64,000 bases of DNA from the NCBI RefSeq assembly GCF_001282785.1, contig NZ_CVUA01000001.1:1922001-1986000 (forward strand), written 5' to 3'. Shown here piece after piece: positions 45,664 through 55,291 of this stretch; position 1 is the stretch's first letter, and every line of letters starts with the position of its first letter. The position numbers and the translations under genes were made by a program. The notes below the pieces were generated by a model. That model did not search any database and was not told where the DNA came from. It saw only the letters and a program-made list of their open reading frames with translations. Source of the DNA: Halolamina sediminis (lineage in GTDB: Archaea; Halobacteriota; Halobacteria; Halobacteriales; Haloferacaceae).

Positions 45664-45918
45664 TCAGAACACCCCGATCCGCGAGGCGATCTCCTGTGCG
45701 TCGTCCTCCTCGGAGAGGCGGACGATCGCCTTCTTCTTGCCCTGCGGCGTGACCATCGTGTTCAGCGAGTCGACGGTCACGTCGTAGCTGGACTCGATCT
45801 CCGCCTCGATGGTGGGCTTGTCCGCGTCGACGTTGACGATGAACTGGAGCGTGTTGTCGAAGTCCATCTGGTCCATCGCCTTCTCGGTGACCAGCGGGTG
45901 TTCGATGATTCCAGTCAT
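45664..45918 (-). CDS. rpl23: Ribosomal protein uL23
   Basis: The 84-residue protein docks SRP and nascent-chain factors at the exit tunnel: HPLVTEKAMDQMDFDNTLQFIVN, DSLNTMVTPQGKKKAIVRLSEEDDA. ATG overlaps uL4 stop by 4 nt. Confidence 0.97.
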   Translation of the reverse strand: MTGIIEHPLVTEKAMDQMDFDNTLQFIVNVDADKPTIEAEIESSYDVTVDSLNTMVTPQGKKKAIVRLSEEDDAQEIASRIGVF

Positions 45919-46661
45919 CGGTCGGCCACCTCCTCGACGGCGCTTTCCGTCCAGAGCGTCAGTCGGCCGGCGTCGGTGCCGGGTGCGAGGTCCTCAGTGT
46001 TCACGTCCGCGGCGGTCGCGACGTCAACGCCCGCGAGGTTGCGTGCGGCACGCGAGGGCTCCTCACTGGTGACGACCAGTACCGACTTCGGCTCGGTGTA
46101 CTTCCGGCCACGGGCTTTCCCCTGACCGGCACGCACGCTCTTGCCGTCGTCAGCGCGCTCGACGTCGTCGTGGATACCCAGCGCCTCGAAGGCCTCGACG
46201 GCCTCCTTGGTCTTGTTGAGTTCCTCGAACTCGTCGCTCACGACGAGCGGGAGTTCGAGATCCTCGTCGAAGTCGTGACCGCGCTCGGTCACGAGTTCGG
46301 CGTCGGTCGTGGCGGCGATGGCAGAGCGGGTCGCGAGCTTGCGCTCCTTGTCGTTGACCTTCTTGCCCTGGTCCTTCTCGGCTTTCGGCGGGTGTGCCGC
46401 GCGGCCACCGACGGCCTGCGGGACACGCCGCGCGCGTCCGTTCTCCTGAGGTACGTGCGCCATGCCGCGGCCCGACCCCATCGACTCGGCGGGGGTGCGG
46501 AGCCCGGCGTACTCGTCGGCGCCGTACGCCTGCTTTCGGTTGGCCTGGGCGGCCTGCACGGCGCCTTTGATGAGGTCCGGGCGGAACGTCGTCTCGAACA
46601 CCGCCGGGAGCTCGACCTCGTCGCCGTCCGAGCCGTCCAGGTTTCGGATAGTTGCTTGCAT
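45915..46661 (-). CDS. rpl4: Ribosomal protein uL4
   Basis: The 248-residue protein has VFETTFRPDLIKGAVQAAQANRKQAYG, the long tunnel loop GSGRGMAHVPQENGRARRVPQAVGGRAAHPPK, and the globular C-terminus with GVDVATAADVNTEDLAPG. Archaeal form. Confidence 0.97.
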   Translation of the reverse strand: MQATIRNLDGSDGDEVELPAVFETTFRPDLIKGAVQAAQANRKQAYGADEYAGLRTPAESMGSGRGMAHVPQENGRARRVPQAVGGRAAHPPKAEKDQGKKVNDKERKLATRSAIAATTDAELVTERGHDFDEDLELPLVVSDEFEELNKTKEAVEAFEALGIHDDVERADDGKSVRAGQGKARGRKYTEPKSVLVVTSEEPSRAARNLAGVDVATAADVNTEDLAPGTDAGRLTLWTESAVEEVADR

Positions 46662-46667
46662 TGTGTG

Positions 46668-47684
46668 TTACCCTTGGTTGGAGGCCGTGGAGACGTAGCG
46701 CACCTCGGGATCGAGGCGCGGCTGGTCGTTCGGCCGAATCGCGGGGCGGAAGCGCAGGAGGCGCTGATCGGGGCCCGGCAGCGAGCCCTTCACGAGGGCG
46801 TACTGCCCGTCGACCTCGCCGTAGTTGACGAAGCCGCCGTCGACGGAGGCGTCGTCGCCCTCGCCGAAGTCGATCAGGCGCTTGTTGAGCTCCGTCCGCT
46901 GGTGGTAGCCGGTCTGGCCCTGCTGGGGAACCGTCGAGCGAACGCGGCTCGGGTTCCACGGGCCGAGGTTACCGATGCGGCGCCGCCAGCCCTGACGGGC
47001 GTGCTTGCCCTTCCGCTTCTGGACGCCCCAGCGCTTGACGGGACCCTGCGTCCCTTTGCCCTTGGTGATCCCCGAGGCGTCGAGGTACTCGCCCGCTCGG
47101 AAGACGTCGCCGAACTCGTGTTCGCCGCCGTCCTCGACCAGGTCGAGCGCGAACTCGGCACGCTCCTGCAGGGAGCCGCCGCCGACTCGCGTCTCCATCA
47201 CGTCGGGTTCCTTCTTGGGGATGTTCTGCAGCGTCGCGGGGGTGGTGTGGGTGATGACCCGAAGGTCGTCGACCGCACCCTCCTCGACGAGCGCTCGCAG
47301 TTCCTCAGCGTCGCCCTCGAAGTCGTTCTCCGCCGGCAGGTCGAGCGCGCGGTCGAGCTCGTCGTGGAACTCGGTCGCCCAAACCTCGGTTGCCGGCTTC
47401 GATCCGTACGCCGTGTCCTCGTAGGCTCGCACGGCGATCGCGTGCATCGGGGGGGTCTCGACGACGGTAACGGGGACGGACTCCTCCATCCCGTTCCGCG
47501 GCGAGTCCTCCTCGTCGTTGACCATCACGACGTGGGTCATGCCGGCCTTGTAGCCAGCGAACCCCTGCAGCGCAGGGGAGCCCTCGTCGTCCGGCCACGA
47601 GCGGATACGCGGCACTTCCGACGCCGCACGCGTTCGCGGGCCGAAGCCCAGCGAGCCTTTTCGTGGTCTGCTTGGTTGTGGCAT
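46668..47684 (-). CDS. rpl3: Ribosomal protein uL3
   Basis: The 338-residue archaeal protein has the N-terminal PSRPRKGSLGFGPRTRAASEVPRIRSWP, GFAGYKAGMTHVV, and VKRWGVQKRKGKHARQGWRRRIGNLGPWNPSRVRSTVP, whose loop reaches the peptidyl transferase centre. First ribosomal gene of the operon, 18 nt after the SPOUT methyltransferase gene. Confidence 0.98.
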   Translation of the reverse strand: MPQPSRPRKGSLGFGPRTRAASEVPRIRSWPDDEGSPALQGFAGYKAGMTHVVMVNDEEDSPRNGMEESVPVTVVETPPMHAIAVRAYEDTAYGSKPATEVWATEFHDELDRALDLPAENDFEGDAEELRALVEEGAVDDLRVITHTTPATLQNIPKKEPDVMETRVGGGSLQERAEFALDLVEDGGEHEFGDVFRAGEYLDASGITKGKGTQGPVKRWGVQKRKGKHARQGWRRRIGNLGPWNPSRVRSTVPQQGQTGYHQRTELNKRLIDFGEGDDASVDGGFVNYGEVDGQYALVKGSLPGPDQRLLRFRPAIRPNDQPRLDPEVRYVSTASNQG

Positions 47685-47702
47685 GTTCGTTTTCCTCCGC
47701 GC

Positions 47703-48539
47703 TCAGTCCCTGAGCGCGAGCGGGGCGAGCGTAGCGAACACCGCTTCCTCGGTGCGCACTACCTCGCTGCCCTGGTCCGGAACCGTATTTAGCCAGAGGT
47801 CGAACCCGGGTGAGTCGGGTTCGACGGGGAGATCGTTCGGGGATGCCCCGATGATCTCCGGAAGCCCGCGGCCCGGCGAGCCGAAGACGACGGTGGCGCC
47901 GTCCCGGTAGCGCGGGGCGATCTCGGCCAGCCGCGAACGGGTGAGTTCGTCCCCGTGGCGCGACGTGCCGATGCGAATGCCCGCGTCCTCGCGGGCGAGG
48001 GCTTCCTGGATGTCCACGCAGGCGTCGACGGTGAACCCGGATGGGTCCTCGTCGACGAGCCGTGCGCGGACGGGTTCTCGCGAAGAGACCCTGACTGTGA
48101 CGCGCTCTCCCTCTTCGACCGCCATCGACGGCGGGACGAGCAGGGAGATCGGGTGTTGCAGTCCGCAATTGACCCGGACGCGGTCGTCAGGTCCGACCTC
48201 GGTCACGATTCCTTCTCTCGACTCCGGGGTTTCACCCTCGGAGCCGGTCCGTGGGGAGACACGCATGGGGGGGAGAACGCCTGCGTAGCGCAGTTCGTCG
48301 CGTTCGTCCCAGACCTCCTTCCGGAGGTAGGGGGGTGTGGCCGCGTAGGCCAACACCGTGCGGACGAACTCCCCGCCCCAGCGGCCCTCGGCTTCCCGGT
48401 CGGGGAAGACGAGGATTCGCTCGATCCGGTAGATGGCCGCGGCGCGAGCCACGTACCCGAGCTTCCGGGTCGCCTCGCGCTTGTCCTCGGCCTCCCGGAC
48501 GAGCGACGACGGAACGACGAGTGTGGTGCCGTCCGTCAT
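47703..48539 (-). CDS. SPOUT-class RNA methyltransferase (COG2106)
   Basis: The 278-residue protein starts MTDGTTLVVPSSLVREAEDK and continues KREATRKLGYVARAAAIYRIERILVF, an OB-like insert (GIVTEVGPDDRVRVNCG), and the knotted SAM-binding end with ATVVFGSPGRGLPEI. The family includes rRNA/tRNA uridine methylases and regularly heads the haloarchaeal ribosomal operon. A GTG four codons upstream (48551) has GGAGGT eight nt before it and is an alternative start. Exact RNA target unknown. Confidence 0.88.
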   Translation of the reverse strand: MTDGTTLVVPSSLVREAEDKREATRKLGYVARAAAIYRIERILVFPDREAEGRWGGEFVRTVLAYAATPPYLRKEVWDERDELRYAGVLPPMRVSPRTGSEGETPESREGIVTEVGPDDRVRVNCGLQHPISLLVPPSMAVEEGERVTVRVSSREPVRARLVDEDPSGFTVDACVDIQEALAREDAGIRIGTSRHGDELTRSRLAEIAPRYRDGATVVFGSPGRGLPEIIGASPNDLPVEPDSPGFDLWLNTVPDQGSEVVRTEEAVFATLAPLALRD

Positions 48540-48581
48540 GTGCCTCGCCACTGGACTGTACCTCCACTTCCGAACGACACC

Positions 48582-48588
48582 GTAAAAG
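48582..48588 (-). promoter_or_regulatory. TATA-like element of the ribosomal super-operon
   Basis: CTTTTAC on the minus strand, about 46 nt before ATG 48539. Predicted transcription start is near 48558, giving a short leader. No other good AT-rich box precedes the cluster. Confidence 0.45.
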
Positions 48589-48740
48589 GGTAGCGACTCA
48601 GCACGGGGGCTGTGACGGCGTCACACGGCCCGAGACGCCCGTTGGCCGGTTTCTTTCGCTCGTGAGTCTGTGTCGTGGATGTCGTTCACGGACGGCGCGA
48701 TACCCCGCCGCCGGCCGTCGATTGGCAGCGTTTCGGAAGC

Positions 48741-48750
48741 CTTAAGAAGA
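48741..48750 (+). promoter_or_regulatory. TATA-like element of tRNA-Gly
   Basis: CTTAAGAAGA starts 40 nt before the mature tRNA 5' end, suitable for a transcript with a short 5' leader that RNase P removes. Confidence 0.5.
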
Positions 48751-48780
48751 AAACCGCACTTGGTGGGAATGCGAAGGAAC

Positions 48781-48851
48781 GCGCTGGTAGTGTAGTGGTA
48801 TCACGTGACCTTGCCATGGTCACAACCTGGGTTCAAATCCCAGCCAGCGCA
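48781..48851 (+). tRNA. tRNA-Gly (GCC anticodon)
   Basis: A 71-nt cloverleaf: acceptor arm GCGCTGG paired with CCAGCGC plus discriminator A, D-arm with AGTGTAGTGGTA, anticodon stem TGACC/GGTCA around loop TTGCCAT (anticodon GCC), and T-arm CTGGG-TTCAAAT-CCCAG. No intron, and CCA is not encoded. It reads rightward, away from the ribosomal operon. Confidence 0.96.
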
Positions 48852-49089
48852 TGATTTTCCGCGCCACCAACTCGCGAGAGCCGAGTTACTTCTGTTGCGA
48901 CCAATGTTCGAGCGGTGAGCTTCCGAACCCACGTCGACGTCGACGAATGGACGAGAGGCAAGTCCGTGCTCGATCTTTACACTCCCCGGAAACCCTCCGC
49001 AGAACCCTCCTATCGTTCGACGTCGGTCCTTCCGACACGAGAATCTCCGGAACCATTATGCGTATTAAGCGGTTCTTGAGACGTAACGA
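48852..49089. other. Gap between tRNA-Gly and the histidine kinase gene
   Basis: No convincing gene. The last 40 nt (around 49050-49085, TTATGCGTATTAAGCGG) are AT-rich and probably hold the promoter of the kinase gene. Confidence 0.4.
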
Positions 49090-50250
49090 GTGAAGTTTGA
49101 CAACCGTGCAAACGGGATTCTGGTCGCGCTCGGTTGTCTGTTAGGCGCGATTGTTGTTTCTGAGTTCACCTGGCTTATACTTTCGAGCCGGCTTCACCTG
49201 ATAAATGCCGTCTACGTCACCGGCCTCCTGACGAGCCTTCCGGGGATCGTCGGACTCGTCGCGGGTGGGAGGTATCTGTCGCGCTCGTCGCTCTCCGGCG
49301 GGCAGCAGTTCCGCGTGCTGAAGTGGACCGTCGCCGGGGGGATCGGGTTCATGCTGGTGAACGCCGTGCTGATTCTCACGATGCCGCCGGAGAACGTCCT
49401 GATCGTCGTCGGGTGGACGCGGTGGTCGCTCAGCATCGGCGTCGGCGGGGGGTTCCTGATCGGCTACTACGAGGCACGGGCGGTGGAGCGTGCTGTGAAT
49501 GCCGAGCGCGCATCCGTCCAAGCGAAGGAGTCCGAGGAGCGCCGGGAGATGCTCGACTACCTCAACTCCCTCCTCCGACACGAGGTGCTGAACACCGCCG
49601 CCGTCATCAGCGGCTACGCCGACCTACTCAAACAGCGATCCAGCGAGGAGGACCCCGACTACGAGTACCTCGACGTCATCGAGCGGCAGGCGAACGAGCT
49701 CACCGGGACGACCAAGGACGTGCGTCTGCTGCTGCAGTCCCTCGAAGAGGGGACCGACCTCGGCCCCGTGGATCTCACCGACGTGCTGGCGGAGGAGCTC
49801 GACAAACTGGAGGACCGGTACGGTTACGTGGAGACCGACGCGGAGATCCCTGACGGCGTGTACGTCCGTGCCGACGAGCTTCTCAAACGTGTGTTCTCGA
49901 ACCTGCTCAACAACGCGGTCGAACACAACGAGAGCGGCCACCCCCACGTCACTGTCTCGGTCTCCGCGGGACCGGACACCGTCGACGTCCGCGTCGCGGA
50001 CAACGGCTCGGGCATCCCCGAAGCCGAGCGCGACCTGCTGTTCGAGACGGCGACGGGGAAGACGGACCACGGGATCGGTCTCACCATCGTCGCGCGGTTG
50101 GTCGAGCGATACGGCGGGGCCGTCGAACTCACCGACACCGGCCCGGAGGGCACCGTGTTCACCGTGACACTACCGAGGGTCGAGCCGGAATCGTCGACGG
50201 ACTCCCCACAGGAAGCGTCGACCGCAACCGCGTCGTCGCCCCCGGAGTAG
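49090..50250 (+). CDS. Membrane sensor histidine kinase
   Basis: The 386-residue protein has four hydrophobic helices in the first 130 residues. A HisKA region (MLDYLNSLLRHEVLNTAAVISGYADLL, H in LRHEVLN) and a HATPase domain follow, with N box LKRVFSNLLNNAVEHNE, G1 DNGSGIPEAERD and G2 GKTDHGIGLTIV. The H-box form 'LLRHEVLN' is the common haloarchaeal one. GTG 49090 is the start. No response regulator is adjacent. Signal unknown; the sensor is probably the membrane part, because there is no PAS or GAF domain. Confidence 0.9.
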   Translation: MKFDNRANGILVALGCLLGAIVVSEFTWLILSSRLHLINAVYVTGLLTSLPGIVGLVAGGRYLSRSSLSGGQQFRVLKWTVAGGIGFMLVNAVLILTMPPENVLIVVGWTRWSLSIGVGGGFLIGYYEARAVERAVNAERASVQAKESEERREMLDYLNSLLRHEVLNTAAVISGYADLLKQRSSEEDPDYEYLDVIERQANELTGTTKDVRLLLQSLEEGTDLGPVDLTDVLAEELDKLEDRYGYVETDAEIPDGVYVRADELLKRVFSNLLNNAVEHNESGHPHVTVSVSAGPDTVDVRVADNGSGIPEAERDLLFETATGKTDHGIGLTIVARLVERYGGAVELTDTGPEGTVFTVTLPRVEPESSTDSPQEASTATASSPPE

Positions 50251-50304
50251 CCTGTCGACCCATCGCCCGTCGAATCGTGGACCGCCAACCACAGCCGCCG
50301 CGCG

Positions 50305-50622
50305 TCAGACCTCCCGAGTGTCCTCGCTTTCGGGGGGTTCGCTCCTCTCCCCCTCGACGGTCTCGTCGACGGTTCGCTCAAGCGTCGCGTCGGTCTCGAT
50401 CCGAACCACGCCCGAGAGCGAGCAGAGCTCGGCGACGCCCGCTTCGGGCAGCCGAACGAGCCAGCAGTCGAACCCGAGTTCTTCGACCACCCCGCCGCCG
50501 GCGTCCGTGAGGGTGTCGTGGAGCCCCGCTGGCTCCGCACCGTCGTCGAGTTCGACGACCAGCGTCGCCGGCGCCTCGCCCGGGTCGTCCCGCATCCGTC
50601 GGACCGGGTGTGAGAGGTACAC
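50305..50622 (-). CDS. Small acidic protein, protease-propeptide-like fold
   Basis: The 105-residue protein contains ATLVVELDDGAEPAGLHDTLTDAGGGVVEELGFDCWLVRLPEAGVAELCSLSGVVRIETD. Its strand-helix rhythm recalls the subtilisin propeptide/inhibitor fold, but no family is certain. GTG 50622 is favoured: a CGTTTTTG box lies 28 nt upstream, so the mRNA would begin at this codon. ATG 50595 is the alternative. It is divergent from the DUF1028 gene. Confidence 0.6.
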   Translation of the reverse strand: MYLSHPVRRMRDDPGEAPATLVVELDDGAEPAGLHDTLTDAGGGVVEELGFDCWLVRLPEAGVAELCSLSGVVRIETDATLERTVDETVEGERSEPPESEDTREV

Positions 50623-50646
50623 GGTCGACAGTGGCGGTGCGGTCGG

Positions 50647-50653
50647 GCAAAAA
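50647..50653 (-). promoter_or_regulatory. TATA-like element before GTG 50622
   Basis: GTTTTTG on the minus strand, centred 28 nt before GTG 50622. It supports a leaderless GTG start. Confidence 0.5.
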
Positions 50654-50738
50654 CGTTCGGCCGAGGCCGGAACGTTCAAGCCGGCGACAGCCCCAGTCGG
50701 GGTGTGACTGGGAGTACCACGAGCAGGGGGCGAACGCC

Positions 50739-51428
50739 GTGACTATCTCGATCGCGGCCCGCGATCCCGAGTCCGGGCAGGTCGGCGTCGCCGTCGCGTC
50801 GGCGTTCCCTGCGGTCGGGGCAGTCTGCCCGTGGGTGAGCGCCGAGGGCGCCGTCGTCACCCAGTCGTGGGACGCCGGCGCCGACTACGGGGAGGCGCTG
50901 CTCGCCCTGCTCGACCGAGGGATCTCGCTCCCGACGGCGGCGGAGGCGTTCGTCGCCGGCCGGGCAGGGTCTGTCGGCCTCCAGCTTCACGGGATCGACG
51001 CCGACGGGGGGACGTACGCCCACACCGGCGAGAAGTGCGTCGAGCACGCCGACCACTACGTCGGCGAGGAGTACACTGTCGGCGGGGACCTGCTCGCGAG
51101 CCCCGAGGTGATCGACGCTGTCGCCGCCGCGTTCGAGCGCGCGACCGGGCGGTTCACCGACCGGCTGCTGACGGCGCTGGAAGCCAGCGAGTCCGCCGGC
51201 GGCGACAAGCGCGGTGACAACCTCAGCGCCGCGGTGCTGGTGTACGGCGACCCGCACAAGCTCTACCACAACCTCAGAGTCGACGCGCCCGGCCAGCCGA
51301 TCGCGGACCTGCGCGAGGCGTACGAGTCCGCACTGGAGACCGAGCGCGGGATGGACGACGAGGAGATGCAGAAGTTCTGGGGCGACGCCGTCCCCGAGAC
51401 GATCCGCGAGTACCCGATCCGGTACTGA
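50739..51428 (+). CDS. DUF1028 family protein (putative Ntn-type hydrolase)
   Basis: The 229-residue protein begins TISIAARDPESGQVGVAVASAFPAVGAVCPW, with AVVTQSWDAGADYGEALLALLDRG and GGDKRGDNLSAAVLVY, the DUF1028 signature. The family is related to Ntn hydrolases, which use an exposed N-terminal nucleophile (here Thr2 after the start, VTISIA). GTG 50739 gives that N-terminus. Substrate not established. The upstream frame is open but overlaps the divergent promoter. Confidence 0.88.
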   Translation: MTISIAARDPESGQVGVAVASAFPAVGAVCPWVSAEGAVVTQSWDAGADYGEALLALLDRGISLPTAAEAFVAGRAGSVGLQLHGIDADGGTYAHTGEKCVEHADHYVGEEYTVGGDLLASPEVIDAVAAAFERATGRFTDRLLTALEASESAGGDKRGDNLSAAVLVYGDPHKLYHNLRVDAPGQPIADLREAYESALETERGMDDEEMQKFWGDAVPETIREYPIRY

Positions 51429-51438
51429 GCGGGTGGGG

Positions 51439-52290
51439 CTACTGCAGTTCGGCGCGCTCGAACCGCCGGTAGCCGACGATGACGGGAATCGTCGCCCAGC
51501 CCAGCAGGACTGCGAGTCCGAAAACGTTCGGAGCGTGGGGTCCGGGAACGGCTGTGCCGTACAGCAGACCCTCGATCAGTTCGGGGACGTAGTAGCGTGC
51601 GGCGTTGAACGCTTCCGCAGGGCTAAGGCGGTTGACGTAGAGATACCACGTCGGCTCGTCAAGCGAGTAGAAGACCGTTGCCTGAGAGGGGACTTGGCTG
51701 CTTCCCGTGAACGCAAACGAGAACAGTGGCAAGACGAGGTTCCGCCAGAGCGGTTCGACCAGCGCGTACAGACCCATCACGAGGCCGATCGCGCGGGTCT
51801 CGCTTGCGACGGAACTGGACACGCCGACGGTCAGCCCGATCCACGCCAGCGCGAACAGCAACAGCGCGATCGTTCCGCCGATCACGTCGACGGCCTCCAT
51901 ACCTCCGAACCCGACGGTGACGACGACGCTCATCACCGCCAGAGAGAGCAGGACGGTCGTCGTCAGAATCAACGATCGCCCGAGATACGTCCCGAACACC
52001 ACGTCCCGGCGGGTGCCCGGCTGTCCCAAGAGAACCCGGATGCTTCCGGAACTCCGTTCGCCGACGATCGACTTGAACCCGATACCGATGGCGGCGAGAG
52101 GCAGCCAGAGGGTGAACTGGGCGACCGCCAGAACGAACGGTCGAGTGTGCTGATCGGCGATCGGCGTCGACATGAACGAGAGGACGTGTGAGAGGCTGAG
52201 AACCGTCATAGCCCCAGCAATCACCCAGATCGAACGGGTCCGCAGCGAGTCCTTGAAGTCCTTCCGCGCGATTACTGCCAGCGCGTTCAT
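51439..52290 (-). CDS. ABC-2 type exporter permease
   Basis: The 283-residue protein has about six membrane helices: NALAVIARKDFKDSLRTRSIWVIAGAM at the start, GERSSGSIRVLLGQPGTRRDVVFGTYLGR as the cytosolic coupling segment, and further hydrophobic stretches to the end (VFGLAVLLGWATIPVIVGYRRFERAEL). It overlaps its ATPase gene by ATGA. Paralogous to the permease at 54497-55291. Cargo unknown. Confidence 0.88.
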   Translation of the reverse strand: MNALAVIARKDFKDSLRTRSIWVIAGAMTVLSLSHVLSFMSTPIADQHTRPFVLAVAQFTLWLPLAAIGIGFKSIVGERSSGSIRVLLGQPGTRRDVVFGTYLGRSLILTTTVLLSLAVMSVVVTVGFGGMEAVDVIGGTIALLLFALAWIGLTVGVSSSVASETRAIGLVMGLYALVEPLWRNLVLPLFSFAFTGSSQVPSQATVFYSLDEPTWYLYVNRLSPAEAFNAARYYVPELIEGLLYGTAVPGPHAPNVFGLAVLLGWATIPVIVGYRRFERAELQ

Positions 52291-53198
52291 GCGTCGGCCT
52301 CCTCGGCGGTAAGCCGGGCAAACAGGTCACCGAGCGACGCCTCCTCGATCTCGATGTCGGTTACGGACGCCCCGGACGCCTCGACCCGGGCGATGACGGT
52401 GGACTTCGCGTCGGCGTCAGTCAACCGGACTTCGACCCGTCCCTCGGCGATCTCGACCGCGCTAACACCGTCGATATCGCCGAGTTCGAGGTCTATCGGC
52501 GTCGTGTCGACCGAGAGGGAAAGCATCGAGCGGCTGTCGAACCGGTCCCGAAGCCCGTCGATCGTATCGACGGCGACGAGTTCGCCGTCGTCGATGATTC
52601 CGACACGGTCACAGACCGCTTCGACCTGTTCGAGGATATGGGTCGAGAAGAAGACGGTCGTTCCGCGGTCGGCCTCCTCACGGATTATCTCTCGGATGTC
52701 CTGTACCCCGTTCGGGTCGATGCCGGACGTCGGTTCATCCAGTACGAGCACGTCGGGATCGCCGATGAGCGCCATCCCGAACGCGAGTCGCTGTGACATC
52801 CCCTTCGAGTAGCTCCCGGCCGCTTCGTCACCGGCGTCGGCGAGGCCGACACGGGCGAGAACCGCCTCGGGGTCCTCCCCGCTATCGTTGAGGGAGACGG
52901 CGAGTTCGATATGTTCGCGCCCGGTGAGCGAGTCGTAGAGGCCGTAGTCGTCCGGGAGAACGCCGAGATCCCGCCGGACCTTACGGGGGAACTGCTGGGG
53001 GTCGTGGCCCGTGATCTCCGCCTCCCCGTCGGTCGGGCGGACGAAATCGAGGAGGATGTCGATCATCGTCGACTTTCCGGCGCCGTTGGGGCCGAGAAAT
53101 CCAAATATCTCCCCGCGCTCGACTGTGAGATCGAACGCTTGGAGGGCTATCGTGTCTCCGTACTGCTTGGTTAGGTTGGAGGTTTCGATGGCGGCCAT
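52287..53198 (-). CDS. ABC transporter ATP-binding protein
   Basis: The 303-residue ATPase has Walker [13 protein letters not shown] signature YSKGMSQRL, Walker B VLVLDEPTSGID, and the switch His in [18 protein letters not shown]-terminal 80-residue segment is typical of CcmA/NatA-type exporters (VDTIDGLRDRF...). Pairs with the downstream permease by a 4-nt overlap. Confidence 0.95.
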   Translation of the reverse strand: MAAIETSNLTKQYGDTIALQAFDLTVERGEIFGFLGPNGAGKSTMIDILLDFVRPTDGEAEITGHDPQQFPRKVRRDLGVLPDDYGLYDSLTGREHIELAVSLNDSGEDPEAVLARVGLADAGDEAAGSYSKGMSQRLAFGMALIGDPDVLVLDEPTSGIDPNGVQDIREIIREEADRGTTVFFSTHILEQVEAVCDRVGIIDDGELVAVDTIDGLRDRFDSRSMLSLSVDTTPIDLELGDIDGVSAVEIAEGRVEVRLTDADAKSTVIARVEASGASVTDIEIEEASLGDLFARLTAEEADA

Positions 53199-53339
53199 CT
53201 GCGGGGAGTAGACGATCCCTTGCCACTCACAAATGCGTTTTGAAACGTGAGGGGATTGATGTTTAGGTCCCTGGGATCGATGACGCCTCCCCCGGTCGCG
53301 GGGGCGCTACGGGTCGAGCGGCCATGCTCGGTACCCGCG

Positions 53340-54428
53340 CTACAACACCAGCGACTCCCGCAGCGCCTCGCTCCCCCGCTCCTCGTGGATCCGGCGCTGT
53401 CGCCGACTCCCGCTCTCCCGATCGAGGAGCGCCGTCAACGCGTCGTTCCCGATCCGGTCGCAGGTGCGCTCGATCGCCGTCGTGAGGTCGATCGTCGACT
53501 CACCGTCGCGGTCGACGAACGTCGCGTCGTGGCCGTGTCGCGTCGCGCGCCACTTGTTCTCGTCGAGCAGCTCCCGGCGCAGCCCCGCGCCGAGGGAGTC
53601 GCGCTTCCCGTCCTCGTAGCGCTCCGCGAGGTCGATCACCATCGCGTGGATCCCCTCGACGAACGCGTCGACGACCGCGGGGTCGACCTGCCCGTCCGGG
53701 GTCCGAATCTCGACGGTGCCGTGGCCGGTGTGGGGGCGTACGTCGAACCAGAGTTCGCCGCGGTCCTCGACGGACCCCTGCTCGACCATCCGACGCTCGT
53801 ACTGCTCGAACGCCGCGTAGTCCTCGAACGCGGTGGGCATCCCGGTGTTGGGGAGGTTCTCGAATATCTTCGCCCGCGCAGAGGCGAGCCCCGTGTCGAA
53901 CCCGTTCCAGAACGGGGAGTTGGCCGACAGCGCCAACAGTGGCGGCATCTCCCACCGAAGCTCGTTGGCGATCCAAACCGCCTTGTCCGGGTCGTCGACG
54001 CCGATGTGGACGTGCAGGCCCGCGGTCGTGTTACGGTGCTGTGGGTACTGGATCCGTTCGAGCTGGGAGCGGTACCGCGGCTTCTCGGCGTGATCGAGCT
54101 CGCGCCAGCGCGCCTCGGGGTGGAGTCCCGCCGCCGCGATCTGATAGCCGTGATCCTCGGCGTGCTCGACGAGGGCTTCCCGCACCGCGAGCAGGTGGTC
54201 CTCGGCCTCGCTCACGTCCTCGATCTGCGGGGTCTGGGTCTCGATGGTGAACTTGAACAGCTCGTGGTCCAGCTTCCCCGCGAGCGGTGCCGGCGGCTCG
54301 GCGTCGCCGTACACCAGCTCGTCGACACCCGAGACCGGCAGCCCCTCGTCGTCGACGACGTAGAACTCCTCCTCGATCCCGAGGGTTCCCATCCGGTCGA
54401 AGCTCTCGCGGGAGCCCAGTTCCTCCAT
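53340..54428 (-). CDS. gshA: Glutamate-cysteine ligase
   Basis: The 362-residue protein joins Glu and Cys with ATP to give gamma-glutamylcysteine, the main thiol of haloarchaea. [64 protein letters not shown] and [14 protein letters not shown] are features of the GCS2 (YbdK-like) group. Start ATG 54428, full length. It sits between two paralogous ABC exporters on the same strand. Confidence 0.9.
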   Translation of the reverse strand: MEELGSRESFDRMGTLGIEEEFYVVDDEGLPVSGVDELVYGDAEPPAPLAGKLDHELFKFTIETQTPQIEDVSEAEDHLLAVREALVEHAEDHGYQIAAAGLHPEARWRELDHAEKPRYRSQLERIQYPQHRNTTAGLHVHIGVDDPDKAVWIANELRWEMPPLLALSANSPFWNGFDTGLASARAKIFENLPNTGMPTAFEDYAAFEQYERRMVEQGSVEDRGELWFDVRPHTGHGTVEIRTPDGQVDPAVVDAFVEGIHAMVIDLAERYEDGKRDSLGAGLRRELLDENKWRATRHGHDATFVDRDGESTIDLTTAIERTCDRIGNDALTALLDRESGSRRQRRIHEERGSEALRESLVL

Positions 54429-54496
54429 TTGCTCCACAGTCAGAGCCCCCACCTCAATAGGGTGCCGGCTCCGGAACGCGTGGCCGAGGCGCGCGT

Positions 54497-55291
54497 TCAG
54501 AGATCGATCCGGGCGAACCGTCGAACGCCGAGCGCCAGCGGAACCGTCGCCCAGAGGGTGAGCACGAGAGCCATCGCTCCCGATCCCAGAAGCGGCGTGG
54601 TGACCGCGACACCGTAGATCGCACCCGGATCGCTGATCACCTGACTGTACGCGCCGAACGGGCTCAGTCGCCCGAGCAACTGAAACGCCACTCGCGGCGC
54701 GGGGACCCCGAGGTCGGCGAGGACGCCGTGGAGGATCGACGCGACCTGCGGCCAGAGCAGCGTTCCGGCGAACAGTCCGACCGCCCCCACGACGGCACGT
54801 GTCGCGGAGTCGACGGTGACGGAGACTGCGAGCCCGAGCGAGACGTAGGTCACCCCAACCGCCAGCGTGAACAGCACGAAGCCGGCCAGTCGGCCCGGCG
54901 CCACCTGCGCGGGGAGGGCGAGGAAGACGACCACACAGGCACAGAGCCCCGCAGCCAGCGACCCGACGACGACGAGCAGGCGAGCGCAGAGTACGCCCGC
55001 CGCGACCGTCGCCCGCTCGATCGGTGTGGCGAGCAGCAGGCGGAGCCGCCCGGCATCCCGGGCGCCGGCCACGGCCGGCGCGGCGGCGAGCACGCCGACG
55101 AGCGGAACCGCACCGCCCACGACCAGCCACGTCGACAGCAGCAGGAACCGGAAGCCCGGATCGTCCCCCAGCCCGAACCCGACGAGGACGCCGCCGACCG
55201 GCGCGGCGAGGAGGACCACCAGCACGGCCTTGAGCAGAAGCGACCGCCGGACGACGAGCAGGTCGTGGCGCGCGACCTCCGTGACGCTCAC
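54497..55291 (-). CDS. ABC-2 type exporter permease
   Basis: The 264-residue protein has about six helices: [60 protein letters not shown] (coupling segment), and [29 protein letters not shown] at the end. The same topology and the closing RRFAR/RRFER mark it as a paralogue of the permease at 51439. Overlaps its ATPase gene by ATGA. Confidence 0.87.
   Translation of the reverse strand: MSVTEVARHDLLVVRRSLLLKAVLVVLLAAPVGGVLVGFGLGDDPGFRFLLLSTWLVVGGAVPLVGVLAAAPAVAGARDAGRLRLLLATPIERATVAAGVLCARLLVVVGSLAAGLCACVVVFLALPAQVAPGRLAGFVLFTLAVGVTYVSLGLAVSVTVDSATRAVVGAVGLFAGTLLWPQVASILHGVLADLGVPAPRVAFQLLGRLSPFGAYSQVISDPGAIYGVAVTTPLLGSGAMALVLTLWATVPLALGVRRFARIDL

Noticed and set aside
46170-47792. 540-codon open frame opposite uL4 and uL3
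   Set aside because: Shadow of highly expressed ribosomal genes with strong third-position GC.
48852-49089. Possible integrated element next to tRNA-Gly
   Set aside because: No integrase and no repeat of the tRNA 3' end was found downstream; the next gene is an ordinary histidine kinase.
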